A stretch of 64,000 nucleotides of DNA from Kocuria dechangensis. GTDB lineage: Bacteria; Actinomycetota; Actinomycetes; Actinomycetales; Micrococcaceae. Below the pieces are notes generated by a model. That model was given only the letters and a program-made list of their open reading frames with translations, had not been told where the DNA came from and searched no databases. Every line of letters starts with the position of its first letter. Positions within the stretch are counted from its first letter, which is position 1. The position numbers and the translations under genes are program-made. The stretch is from positions 248,001-312,000 of the forward strand of contig NZ_BMEQ01000002.1 of assembly GCF_014636775.1 (NCBI RefSeq), written 5' to 3'. Of the stretch, positions 36,296-45,214 are shown in pieces.

Positions 36296-37948
36296 ATGCA
36301 GCTATCTCCTTCCGCTCATCAGGACACCTTCACGAGGGACAACCTGCCCCCGGCCGAGCAGTGGCCGGTCCTGGAGTTCACCCTGCCGGAGCTGCAGTAC
36401 CCCGACCGGCTCAACGCCGCGTCCGTGCTGATCGACGGAGCCGTGGAAACCTTCGGGCCGGACCGACCCGCCCTGCACACGCCCGACGGCGAGACCTGGA
36501 GCTACGGCGAGCTGCAGCTCCGTGCCAACCAGGTGGCGCAGGTGCTGACGGAGGACCTCGGCGTGGTCCCCGGCAACCGCGTCATGCTGCGCGCGCCCAA
36601 CAACCCCTGGCTGGTCGCCTGCTGGCTGGGCGTGCTCAAGGCCGGCGCCGTGGTGGTCACCACCATGCCGATCCTGCGCTCCGAGGAGGTCGCGCAGCTC
36701 GTCGAGCGCACCCGGCCCGCGGTCCTGCTCTCCGACGCCCGGTTCCTCGCGGACCTCGCGGAGACCGTGAGCAGAGACGTCCGGCTGGTGCTGGTGGGGG
36801 GCGACGACGCCGACGACCTCGTCCAGCGCTGCGCCGCCAAGTCGGGGGAGTTCGAGGCCGTGCCGACCGCCGCCGACGACGTGGCCCTGCTCGGCCCGAC
36901 CTCCGGGACCACGGGGGTCCCCAAGATCACGATGCACTTCCACCGGGACGTGCTCGCCAACGCGGACACCTTCGCCCGGCACATCCTCAGGCCCCGGGCC
37001 GACGACGTGTTCGCCGGCTCCCCGCCGCTCGCGTTCACGTTCGGGCTGGGCGGGCTCGTGGTCTTCCCGCTGCGCTTCGGCGCCTCGTCCCTGCTGACCG
37101 AGCGCAACACCCCGCTCGAGCTGGCCCAGCTGGTCCACGACCGCGGCGTCACCGTCCTGTTCACCGCCCCCACCGCCTACCGGGCCATCCTCAAGGAGGA
37201 CCAGGAGGGCCTCCTGCGCGGGCTGCGCGTGGCGGTCTCCGCCGGGGAGCACCTGCCCGCCGAGACCTGGCGGGAGGTCAAGGCGCGGACGGGGCTCGAG
37301 CTGGTCAACGGCATCGGCGCCACCGAGCTGCTGCACGTGTTCATCTCCGCGGCCGGGGAGGACATCCGTCCCGAGACCACGGGCCGGCCGGTCCCCGGCT
37401 TCCGGGCCACGATCCTCGACGACGAGGGCCGCGAGCTGGGACCCGGGCGGATCGGCCGGCTGGCGGTGATCGGCCCGACGGGGTGCCGCTACCTCAACGA
37501 CGAGCGGCAGCTCAACTACGTCGTCGACGGCTGGAACGTCACCGGGGACACCTTCCTCAAGGACGAGGACGGCTACTTCCACTACCAGGCCCGCACCGAC
37601 GGGATGATCGTCTCCGCCGGCTACAACATCGGCGGCCCCGAGGTCGAGAACGCCGTCAACCTCCACCCCGACGTCGTGGAGTCCGCGGTCGTCGGCCGCC
37701 CGGACCCCGAGCGCGGCAGCGTGGTCTGCGCCTTCGTGGTGCTGCGCCAGGGAGTCACCGGGGACGACGCCAAGCGGCGTGAGCTCCAGGACTTCGTGAA
37801 GCAGACCATCGCGCCCTACAAGTACCCGCGGGACGTCCGCTTCGTGGACGAGCTGCCCCGCAACCCCAGCGGCAAGCTCCAGCACTTCCGGTTGCGCCGG
37901 CAGGTCGAGGAAGAACTCGTCCAGCTCACCGGCACCACCGCGTCCTGA
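36296..37948 (+). CDS. benzoate/2-aminobenzoate-CoA ligase
   Basis: ATP-dependent aryl-CoA synthetase of 550 residues. The adenylate motif PTSGTTGVPK (about 200-209), the GATELLHVFIS motif typical of benzoate-type ligases, YNIGGPEVENA and the catalytic K527 in NPSGKLQHF are all present. It directly precedes the monooxygenase/reductase fusion, so 2-aminobenzoate (anthranilate) is the most likely substrate; benzoate or salicylate are alternatives. ATG 36296 follows GAAGAGG. Confidence 0.9.
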   Translation: MQLSPSAHQDTFTRDNLPPAEQWPVLEFTLPELQYPDRLNAASVLIDGAVETFGPDRPALHTPDGETWSYGELQLRANQVAQVLTEDLGVVPGNRVMLRAPNNPWLVACWLGVLKAGAVVVTTMPILRSEEVAQLVERTRPAVLLSDARFLADLAETVSRDVRLVLVGGDDADDLVQRCAAKSGEFEAVPTAADDVALLGPTSGTTGVPKITMHFHRDVLANADTFARHILRPRADDVFAGSPPLAFTFGLGGLVVFPLRFGASSLLTERNTPLELAQLVHDRGVTVLFTAPTAYRAILKEDQEGLLRGLRVAVSAGEHLPAETWREVKARTGLELVNGIGATELLHVFISAAGEDIRPETTGRPVPGFRATILDDEGRELGPGRIGRLAVIGPTGCRYLNDERQLNYVVDGWNVTGDTFLKDEDGYFHYQARTDGMIVSAGYNIGGPEVENAVNLHPDVVESAVVGRPDPERGSVVCAFVVLRQGVTGDDAKRRELQDFVKQTIAPYKYPRDVRFVDELPRNPSGKLQHFRLRRQVEEELVQLTGTTAS

Positions 37949-37985
37949 CCCCACAGCATTTCCGTCCTGAGAGAGGAACACTGAC

Positions 37986-40370
37986 ATGAAGATCGCCATC
38001 GTAGGTGGAGGCCCGGGCGGCCTGTACTTCGCCGCACTCATGAAGCAGCTCGACCCCGCCCACCAGGTGACCGTGTGGGAGCGCAACGCCCCGGACGACA
38101 CCTTCGGCTTCGGCGTGGTGTTCAGCGACGAGACCCTCGGCGGCATCGAGAACGCCGACACCGTCGTCGCCGGTGCCATGGCCGAGCGGTTCGCCCGCTG
38201 GACCGACATCGACATCCACTTCAAGGGGGAGCAGACCACCGTGGGCGGGCAGGGCTTCGCGGCGATGAGCCGCAAGGAGCTGCTCGAGATCCTGCAGCGC
38301 CGCTGCGCGCAGCTCGACGTGGACCTGCGCTTCCGCACGGCGGCTCCCGACGTCGAGCTGCTCAGCGCCGAGTACGACCTGGTGCTGGCCGCCGACGGGC
38401 TGAACTCGGGGATCCGCAACCGCTTCCCCGAGGTCTTCGGGCCCACCCTGGACGCCCGGAAGTCGAAGTACATGTGGCTGGGCACCGACCTGGTCTTCGA
38501 GGCGTTCAAGTTCTTCGTCAAGGAGACGGAGTGGGGCGTCATGCAGATCCACGGCTACCCGTACTCCGACGAGGGCTCCACCTTCATCGTGGAGATGCAC
38601 GAGGACGTGTGGCGCCGCGCCGGCTTCGACGCGACCGAGGACCGGGTGTTCCCCCCGGGCGTCAGCGACGAGGAGTCCGTGGCCCGGCTGCGCGAGATCT
38701 TCGCCGAGGAGCTGCAGGGCCACGAGGTGCTCACCAACAACTCCAAGTGGATCAACTTCACCACCGTGCGCAACGAGAACTGGCGCCACGGCAACGTCGT
38801 CCTGCTCGGCGACGCCGCCCACACCGCGCACTTCTCGATCGGCTCCGGGACCAAGCTCGCCATGGAGGACGCCCTGGCCTTGGCGGCGTGCCTGCACGAG
38901 CACACCGAGGTCGCCGACGCCCTCGAGGCCTACGAGGCCGAGCGGCGGCCCGTCGTCGCGTCCACCCAGCGCGCCGCCCAGGCGTCGCTGGAGTGGTTCG
39001 AGACCATCGGCCAGTACAAGGACCAGGAGCGGGTGCAGTTCTGCTTCAACCTGCTCACCCGGTCCCGCCGGATCACCTACGAGAACCTCAAGCTGCGGGA
39101 CCCCGACTTCGCCGCCGAGGTGGACCGGGCCTTCGCCCGCGAGCAGGGCCTCGAGCAGGTGGCTCCCGCCATGTTCCAGCCGTACCGGATCGGGGACCTC
39201 GTGCTGAAGAACCGCGTGATCGTCTCCCCGATGGACATGTACTCGGCGGTGGACGGGGTGCCCGGCGACTTCCACCTGGTCCACCTCGGGGGCAAGGCCA
39301 TGGGCGGGGCCGGTCTCGTGATGACCGAGATGATGTGCGTGTCCGATGCCGGGCGCATCACCCCCGGCTGCACCGGCCTGTGGACCGACGAGCAGCGGGA
39401 CAGCTGGGGCCGGATCGTGGACTACGTCCACGAGCGCTCCACCGCCGCCATCGGCGCGCAGATCGGCCACTCCGGCCGCAAGGGCTCCACCCGGCTCATG
39501 TGGGAGGGCATCGACGAGCCCCTGGCCGAGGGCAACTGGGAGACCGTGGGCCCCTCGGCCGTGCCCTACGGCGAGGGCAGCGCGGTCCCGCGCGAGATGG
39601 ACCGGGCCGCCATGGACGAGGTGAAGCAGCAGTTCGTCGACGCCGCCCGGCGCGCCGCCGAGGCCGGCTTCGACCTCCTCGAGGTCCACGCCGCCCACGG
39701 CTACCTGCTCTCCTCGTTCCTCTCGCCCGTCGCCAACCACCGCACCGACGAGTACGGCGGGTCCCTGGAGAACCGGCTGCGCTACCCCCTGGAGGTCTTC
39801 GACGCCGTGCGCGCCGTGTGGCCGGCCGGGAAGCCGCTGCTCGTGCGCCTGTCCGCGGTCGACTGGCTGCCGGACGGCAACACGGTCGAGGACGCCGCCG
39901 AGATCGCCCGGGCCTTCGTGGCCCACGGCGCCGACGGCATCGACGTCTCCAGCGGCCAGATCGCCAAGGACGAGAAGCCGGAGTTCGGCCGCAGCTACCA
40001 GACCCCCTTCGCCGACATCATCCGGCACCGGGTGGCCAAGGAGGCGGGCGCGGCGGTCATCGCGGTCGGCGCCATCTCCTCCTACGACGACGTCAACTCG
40101 ATCCTGCTCGCCGGCCGCGCGGACCTCTGCGCGCTGGGGCGGACCCACCTCTACGACCCGCAGTGGACCCTGCACGCCGCCGCGGAGCAGGACTACCGGG
40201 GCGCCGGAGCCGAGTGGCCCCTCCAGTTCAAGGCGGGCCGGCGCAAGCCGCCGTCGTCGCGCACGGACGCGGTCCGGCCCCGGCTGTCGCTGGTGCGCGA
40301 CCCGCTCCCCGAGGACCTGCCCACCCACGTCCGCTGGACGCCGCAGCGGACGGGCCAGCCGGTCGGCTGA
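37986..40370 (+). CDS. 2-aminobenzoyl-CoA monooxygenase/reductase (salicylyl-CoA 5-hydroxylase/oxidoreductase family)
   Basis: A 794-residue two-part flavoprotein. The N-terminal class A monooxygenase (1-390) has GGGPGG (7-12), the FGFGVVFSDETLGG motif and the second FAD motif LGDAAHTAHFSIGSG (near 273-287). The C-terminal Old Yellow Enzyme domain (about 396-770) has FQPYRIGDLVLKNRVIVSPM and EVHAAHGYLLSSFLSP. In Azoarcus evansii this fusion hydroxylates then reduces 2-aminobenzoyl-CoA to 2-amino-5-oxocyclohex-1-enecarboxyl-CoA. A plain salicylyl-CoA 5-hydroxylase lacks the second domain, which favours the aminobenzoate reading. It ends the operon at a 17-bp hairpin. Confidence 0.92.
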   Translation: MKIAIVGGGPGGLYFAALMKQLDPAHQVTVWERNAPDDTFGFGVVFSDETLGGIENADTVVAGAMAERFARWTDIDIHFKGEQTTVGGQGFAAMSRKELLEILQRRCAQLDVDLRFRTAAPDVELLSAEYDLVLAADGLNSGIRNRFPEVFGPTLDARKSKYMWLGTDLVFEAFKFFVKETEWGVMQIHGYPYSDEGSTFIVEMHEDVWRRAGFDATEDRVFPPGVSDEESVARLREIFAEELQGHEVLTNNSKWINFTTVRNENWRHGNVVLLGDAAHTAHFSIGSGTKLAMEDALALAACLHEHTEVADALEAYEAERRPVVASTQRAAQASLEWFETIGQYKDQERVQFCFNLLTRSRRITYENLKLRDPDFAAEVDRAFAREQGLEQVAPAMFQPYRIGDLVLKNRVIVSPMDMYSAVDGVPGDFHLVHLGGKAMGGAGLVMTEMMCVSDAGRITPGCTGLWTDEQRDSWGRIVDYVHERSTAAIGAQIGHSGRKGSTRLMWEGIDEPLAEGNWETVGPSAVPYGEGSAVPREMDRAAMDEVKQQFVDAARRAAEAGFDLLEVHAAHGYLLSSFLSPVANHRTDEYGGSLENRLRYPLEVFDAVRAVWPAGKPLLVRLSAVDWLPDGNTVEDAAEIARAFVAHGADGIDVSSGQIAKDEKPEFGRSYQTPFADIIRHRVAKEAGAAVIAVGAISSYDDVNSILLAGRADLCALGRTHLYDPQWTLHAAAEQDYRGAGAEWPLQFKAGRRKPPSSRTDAVRPRLSLVRDPLPEDLPTHVRWTPQRTGQPVG

Positions 40371-40397
40371 CCCACGGCGCGCCACGGCGTGCCACAG

Positions 40398-40436
40398 CGA
40401 GGAGAGCGGGCCGGGACCACCGGCCCGCTCTCCTCG
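40398..40436 (+). terminator. 17-bp perfect hairpin after monooxygenase/reductase
   Basis: CGAGGAGAGCGGGCCGG pairs perfectly with its complement around a GACCA loop, 27 bases after the stop. Confidence 0.85.
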
Positions 40437-40481
40437 CGTCCTACCCTTGACTCCAGTCCCCACGATCCCCGGAGGTACCCC

Positions 40482-40901
40482 GTGGACACCCCGATCATCA
40501 CCGCCACCGCCGTCCGCCGCGTCGAGTGGGTCGACACCGACGCCGCCGGACACCAGCACAACTCCGCCGTCCTGCGCTTCGTCGAGGCGTGCGAGGCGCA
40601 GCTGTTCCGGGACCTCGGCATCACGAGCTACTTCGGCCAGGCGCCGCGGGTGCGCCAGGAGGTCAACTACCGGGCCAAGCTCTGGTTCGGCCAGGAGGTC
40701 ACCACGGAGGTGGTGCTCGAGCGCCTGGGGGAGAAGTCCATGACCTTCTCCTTCCGCGTCTGGGGCGAGGAGTTCGAGGACACCCCCCGGCGCCTGGCCG
40801 CGGACGGGTCGTTCGTCACGGCGTGCGTGCCCTTCGGGACCGAGACCTCCGCGCCCTGGCCGGCGGAGATCCGGGAGGGCCTGCTGATCGCGGCCTCCTG
40901 A
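40482..40901 (+). CDS. 4-hydroxybenzoyl-CoA thioesterase-family protein
   Basis: A 139-residue single-hotdog thioesterase. The motif RRVEWVDTDAAGHQHNSAV (near 12-30) holds the catalytic Asp of the 4HBT group. GTG at 40482 is chosen for GGAGG 6 bases upstream. It lies behind the operon hairpin, so it may have its own promoter, and is followed by a 25-bp hairpin. Together with the TesB-like gene it gives the cluster two unrelated thioesterases. Confidence 0.87.
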   Translation: MDTPIITATAVRRVEWVDTDAAGHQHNSAVLRFVEACEAQLFRDLGITSYFGQAPRVRQEVNYRAKLWFGQEVTTEVVLERLGEKSMTFSFRVWGEEFEDTPRRLAADGSFVTACVPFGTETSAPWPAEIREGLLIAAS

Positions 40902-40905
40902 GGCC

Positions 40906-40958
40906 CCCGAGCAGAGGACGGCCCCCGGCGTGGCGCCGGGGGCCGTCCTCTGCTCGGG
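40906..40958. terminator. 25-bp perfect bidirectional hairpin
   Basis: Perfect 25-bp stem with a TGG loop between the convergent thioesterase and TPP-enzyme genes (10 bases from the latter's stop). Confidence 0.9.
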
Positions 40959-40968
40959 ACTGCTGCGG

Positions 40969-42690
40969 TCAGTGGCCCTTGAAGGCCTCCGCCAGCCACC
41001 ACGCGCCGCCGTCGGAGACGATGCGCGCGTCGACCACGAGCGGGCGGTCGCGCGGCCCCTCGACCCACGCGGAGACCGCGGCGAGGTCCTCGCGCGTCCG
41101 GACGACCACGCCCGCGGCGCCGTGGCCGCGCGCGATCGAGGCGATGTCCGTCACCGGGAAGCGGACGATCTCCAGGTCCTCGTCGTCGGCGTCGAAGTGG
41201 TGCACCTCGGCGCCGTACGCGGAGTCGTTGTAGACGACGACCACCAGCGGAAGGGCCTTTCGGACGGCGGTGTCCAGCTCCGAGATCGCCATCATGAACC
41301 CGCCGTCCCCGGTGCCGAGCACCGGCAGGCGGTCCGGCCGGGCCGCCGCCGCGCCGATGGCCGTGGCCAGGCCGAGGCCGATCGACTGGAACGCCTGGGT
41401 GAAGCAGAAGCCGAACTCGTCGGGGACCCGCAGGTACGCGCTGGGGTAGCCCATGAAGTTCCCGGAGTCGACCGAGACGATCCGCTCCGCCGGCAGGATC
41501 GCGTCGAGCTCCCTGCTCAGCACACGGGGGTCGATGCCGTCCGCCGTGGAGAGGTCCTCGGTCTCCTCCGTGCTCCACCGGGCGTGGGCGGCGATCCGCG
41601 CGGCCGTCTCAGGGGTGCGCCGGCCGACGCTGTGGTGCCCGGACGCGGTGAGCGCCTCGCGCACGGCCGCGGCCGTCTCGGCGCAGTCGCCCAGGACACC
41701 GAGGTCGACCGGCCGGTTGGCGCCCAGGGCGGAGTCCTCGACGTCGACCTGGACCACAGTGGTCCCGGCGCCGATGAGGGAGCCGTGCCGCATGGTCCAC
41801 ATGTTCAGGGCGCATCCCCACCCCACGACGAGGTCGGCGTCCTGGATCGTGGCCGCGGTGAACGGTGACGAGAAGCCGCCGGAGATGCCGAGGTCGAAGG
41901 GGTCGCCGGCGAACAGGCCGTGGGCCACGGCGGACGTCGCGAGCAGGGCCCCGCAGCTCTCGGCGAGAGCGGCGATCTCCGGGCCCGCGCCCCGTCCGCC
42001 GCGTCCTGCCACGAAGACCGGGCGCTCGGCGGCGCGCAGCAGCTCCGCCAGGCGCGCGACGGCGGCTGCGCTGGGCCGGACCGCCTGGGGCGGGTCCAGC
42101 GGTGCAACGGCGCCCGTCGCGGCCGGATCGACGGGGACGGCCTGGATGTCGGTGGGGACCGAGAGCACCACGGTGCGGCGCTCGTTGACGGCGGCCCGCC
42201 AGGCGCGCACCGTGTCGGCCACTGCGCTCTGCGGGGAGTGCACGCGCTCGGCGACCGCTCCGACGCTGCGGGCCAGGCCGTCCTGGTCGATCCTGAAGTT
42301 GGACCGCACGGCCGCGGCGGCCGTGTCCGCGGTCAGGACGATCATCGGGGTGCGGCTCTTGGCGGCCTCGCCGATCCCGGTCACGGCGTTGGTCAGCCCG
42401 CAGCCCTGGTGCGTCGTGACGACGCCGACCCTGCCGGACATCCGCCCGTAGGCGTCGGCCATGGTCGCCGCACCGCCCTCGTGACGGGCGGCGGTGAACG
42501 GCACCCCTGCACGGCGCAGGGCGTTGGTCAGCGCGAAGTTGCCGCTGCCGACCACGCCGAAGACGTGTCCCGCGCCCAGCTGTGCCAGGGTGTGGCCGAC
42601 CAGTTCGGCGACGGTGCCGGCCGGGCGGGGGGCAGCCTGCTCCGTCCCGCCGGACCCGTGGTGCTCGAGTGCGCTCGTGGTGATGGTCAT
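40969..42690 (-). CDS. thiamine pyrophosphate-dependent enzyme (acetolactate synthase/decarboxylase-like)
   Basis: A 573-residue TPP enzyme with N-terminal Pyr domain (catalytic Glu in ARHEGGAATMADAYGR, about 69-84), a central domain and a C-terminal PP domain with TGDGGFMMAISELD...YNDSAYG, the GDG...N cofactor motif. The family includes acetolactate synthases, benzoylformate decarboxylases and 2-hydroxyacyl-CoA lyases; no feature decides which. It shares a strand with a downstream-facing AAHS carrier gene and could decarboxylate an aromatic or side-chain 2-oxoacid. Confidence 0.85.
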   Translation of the reverse strand: MTITTSALEHHGSGGTEQAAPRPAGTVAELVGHTLAQLGAGHVFGVVGSGNFALTNALRRAGVPFTAARHEGGAATMADAYGRMSGRVGVVTTHQGCGLTNAVTGIGEAAKSRTPMIVLTADTAAAAVRSNFRIDQDGLARSVGAVAERVHSPQSAVADTVRAWRAAVNERRTVVLSVPTDIQAVPVDPAATGAVAPLDPPQAVRPSAAAVARLAELLRAAERPVFVAGRGGRGAGPEIAALAESCGALLATSAVAHGLFAGDPFDLGISGGFSSPFTAATIQDADLVVGWGCALNMWTMRHGSLIGAGTTVVQVDVEDSALGANRPVDLGVLGDCAETAAAVREALTASGHHSVGRRTPETAARIAAHARWSTEETEDLSTADGIDPRVLSRELDAILPAERIVSVDSGNFMGYPSAYLRVPDEFGFCFTQAFQSIGLGLATAIGAAAARPDRLPVLGTGDGGFMMAISELDTAVRKALPLVVVVYNDSAYGAEVHHFDADDEDLEIVRFPVTDIASIARGHGAAGVVVRTREDLAAVSAWVEGPRDRPLVVDARIVSDGGAWWLAEAFKGH

Positions 42691-42764
42691 GGTGCAGCTC
42701 CTCAGGATGGAAGGCCGCCGGCCGAGCCCATGGTGGGCCCGGCCGGCAGTGGGCAGGGGACCGG

Positions 42765-44135
42765 TCAGCTCGCGGTGGTGGCGGGGACGGCGGCGCGCTC
42801 CTCCGGCGCGGGCGGCGTCGCCCGCCCCGGCCGGCCGGGGGCGCGCGGGATCAGGGCCACGGCGGTCGCGGCCACCAGGGCCACGGCGGCGAAGACGATG
42901 AAGTTCCACTGGAACGGCAGGGCCATCGAGCCGATCCAGCCGCCGATGAGCGGGCCGGAGATCGCGCCGAGGCGGGCGAAGGACAGGGCCCAGCCGGTGG
43001 CGGTCGCCCGGGCGTAGGAGGGGTAGTAGTCGGCGACCCAGCCGGTGAGCACCAGGGAGGTGGAGATCGAGCCGATGCCGGCCAGGGCCACGAAGACGTA
43101 GTTGATGACGATGTTGTTGGGGAACATCAGCAGCAGGATGCCCACCCCGCCCAGCAGGTAGAAGGTCACCAGGATGAGCTTCTTGCCGTAGGCGTCCGCG
43201 GCGCGGCCCAGGACCATGCCGCCGATGGCCGAGGCCAGACTGAAGACGGCGAGGAAGGTCAGGGAGGAGCCGAGGTCGTAGCCGGCCGAGCGCATGATGG
43301 ACGGCAGCCAGGTGTTGAGGCCGTAGACGAGGACCATGCCGCAGAACAGGGAGATCCAGAAGAAGACCGTCGGGCGGAGGTAGTCGCGGGAGAACAGGGC
43401 CGCCAGGGACTGCTTCCAGCCCACGGGCCTGGCCGCGGCGTCGGGGGAGGGCGCGGGCGTCCAGTCGTGGTCCAGGAACGGGACCTCCCCCAGCTTGCGG
43501 GCCAGCTGCTCGGCCTCGGCCCGGCGGCCCTTGCTCATGAGGTACTCGAGGGACTCGGGCAGGATCCAGGCCAGCAGCGGGAGCAGCAGCACGGGGATGA
43601 AGCCGACACCGATCACCCAGCGCCAGCCGAGGGTGGGCAGCAGGGCCATGGCGACCAGGGCCGCCGTGAGGATGCCCAGCGAGTAGCCGGAGTACATCAC
43701 GCCGTAGTTGAAGGACCGGCGCCGCGGCTCCGAGTACTCGATGGTGAGGGCGGCGGCCACCGGGATGATGCCGCCCATGCCCAGGCCGCCGATCAGGCGG
43801 AACAGGCCGAAGAGCTCGGGCGTGGGCGCCAGCGCCGCGCCGAGCTGCGTCGTCGTGAAGATCAGCACGGACAGCAGGAGCATCTTCTTGCGCCCGATGC
43901 GGTCGGAGAGCGTCCCGATGACCATGGCGCCGATGAGCATGCCGACCAGGGCGTAGGACCCGAGGCCGCCCAGCTCGAGCGGGGACAGGCCCCACTCCCT
44001 GTACTCGGCGAGCGCGGGGATGATCGCGCCCAGCACACCGACGTCGTAGCCCTCCGCGAGGATCGCGAGCCAGCAGGCGAACAGCACCCGGTTGGTGGTT
44101 TTCTGTGGGACGGGCCACTGAGTCGAGGCAGCCAT
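42765..44135 (-). CDS. MFS transporter, aromatic acid:H+ symporter (AAHS) family
   Basis: A 456-residue 12-segment carrier. The N-terminal helix has the AEGYDVGVLGAIIP motif (DxDx-type residues needed for aromatic acid uptake in PcaK/BenK), followed by motif A GTLSDRIGRKKMLL. ATG at 44135 is chosen; an upstream start at 44225 would add a hydrophilic 30 residues not found in the family. The promoter region 44136-44340 has direct TCACA repeats (44222 and 44250 area) and the small palindrome CGTGGACCACG at 44273-44283. Confidence 0.9.
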   Translation of the reverse strand: MAASTQWPVPQKTTNRVLFACWLAILAEGYDVGVLGAIIPALAEYREWGLSPLELGGLGSYALVGMLIGAMVIGTLSDRIGRKKMLLLSVLIFTTTQLGAALAPTPELFGLFRLIGGLGMGGIIPVAAALTIEYSEPRRRSFNYGVMYSGYSLGILTAALVAMALLPTLGWRWVIGVGFIPVLLLPLLAWILPESLEYLMSKGRRAEAEQLARKLGEVPFLDHDWTPAPSPDAAARPVGWKQSLAALFSRDYLRPTVFFWISLFCGMVLVYGLNTWLPSIMRSAGYDLGSSLTFLAVFSLASAIGGMVLGRAADAYGKKLILVTFYLLGGVGILLLMFPNNIVINYVFVALAGIGSISTSLVLTGWVADYYPSYARATATGWALSFARLGAISGPLIGGWIGSMALPFQWNFIVFAAVALVAATAVALIPRAPGRPGRATPPAPEERAAVPATTAS

Positions 44136-44340
44136 GGTCACCTGTCCTTGTCTTGGGTCTGCACCATCCCCGCACGGAGGGAGATGAATGGAAGAAGATG
44201 CCGGCGGAACTGTGCCGTGGGTCACAGTATGGTCTACGAATTACGCCCGTCACAAGACCTATATATCGGTGACGTGGACCACGCCGCCTCCACCGTAGCG
44301 GCGGTCCCGGTCCTCCGCCTGCCGATGCGGACGCGCGGGG

Positions 44341-44368
44341 ACGCCCTGCTCGCGCGCGAGCAGGGCGT
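44341..44368 (-). terminator. 28-nt perfect palindrome after secreted-protein gene
   Basis: ACGCCCTGCTCGCG and its exact complement with no unpaired centre, 22 bases past the stop on the minus strand. It probably ends the small secreted-protein gene. Confidence 0.7.
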
Positions 44369-44390
44369 TCCCGGTGAGGCGTCGACCGCG

Positions 44391-44807
44391 TCACTTCTTG
44401 ACCAGGCGGATCTCCTCCGAGGTCTCGCTGCGGAGGAAGCAGCCGAACTCGCTGCAGTCCACGACGGTCACCGTCAGCAGCGCCGATCCCGACTTGAAGG
44501 CCACGCCGGAGAAGGTCTGGGCTCTGTAGGCGACCGTCTGCGGCTCGCCGCTGCACCACAGTGTGTCCGCGCTGCTCCCCGAGGCCACGCGTCCCCCGCC
44601 GACCCGCTGGGCCAGGGAGGTGTAGATCTCGAGGGTCTCCCCCTCCGGGCACGTCACGGTGTACGTGCCCGTCACGGCGACTCCCCGCGAGAGCAGGGTG
44701 GCGTCCTCCTGGTCCGTCACGACGGCGGCCTGCGCGGGGGGCGCTGACCCGAGGAGGGTGAGGCCCAGGCCGAGGGTGAGGGCGAGGACGGATTTCTTGG
44801 CTTTCAT
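44391..44807 (-). CDS. small secreted protein, unknown
   Basis: A 138-residue exported protein with a Sec signal (MKAKKSVLALTLGLGLTLLG, cleavage near APPAQA at about 25). The mature part is beta-rich and has four Cys (in TVTCPEG, TLWCSGE, VVDCSEFGCF), fitting two disulfides. No family recognised. It stands between catabolic clusters with its own hairpin, so a link to either is not shown. Confidence 0.78.
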   Translation of the reverse strand: MKAKKSVLALTLGLGLTLLGSAPPAQAAVVTDQEDATLLSRGVAVTGTYTVTCPEGETLEIYTSLAQRVGGGRVASGSSADTLWCSGEPQTVAYRAQTFSGVAFKSGSALLTVTVVDCSEFGCFLRSETSEEIRLVKK

Positions 44808-45105
44808 CGCACTGTCCAATCAACGTCAAGGCGCGGAACGCGCATCGGTCAGTCGGTGTCCGTGTGTCCATGGACGAGGGCAGCCCGCTCGCGGGGCTGC
44901 GGGGTTCCGGGCGGTCCTGCCGCCGGCGCGGCGCATGGCTGTGCCGACACGCGCTGGGGGCGCGTCGAGTGTCGAGGTCGCTCGCGGCGAGCCTCCAGGG
45001 CTCCCTGAAGTGGGGGGATTACCAAAGTAAACCCTTGCACGCGCGGTGAAGGACACGATTTCAGCACGGTTGCGCAGGGGCGCGGAGAAATAGTTCTGCC
45101 CGAAT

Positions 45106-45121
45106 CTAGACAGGTGTCTAG
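45106..45121. promoter_or_regulatory. TetR-type palindrome CTAGACA-GG-TGTCTAG
   Basis: Perfect 7-bp arms with a two-base centre in the 407-base region 44808-45214, which holds no gene. It lies 94 bases before the SDR gene that opens the P450 island and is a good candidate operator. No TetR-type gene is present in the window, so the regulator would be encoded elsewhere. A TCTGACA -35-like stretch follows at about 45125-45131. Confidence 0.55.
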
Positions 45122-45214
45122 TTTTCTGACAGGCTGGCCGCACATCATCACTGTGAGGCAGGACACACGCCGCTCCGGCGCCGCGTCCTGCCCCGAGAAC
45201 AACGGGAGTACCGC

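Noticed and set aside
40969-44871. Very long minus-strand frame of 1300 codons as one giant protein
   Set aside because: Only its last 573 codons match a family (TPP enzyme, start at 42690); the rest is a GC-driven shadow of the AAHS transporter gene in another frame.
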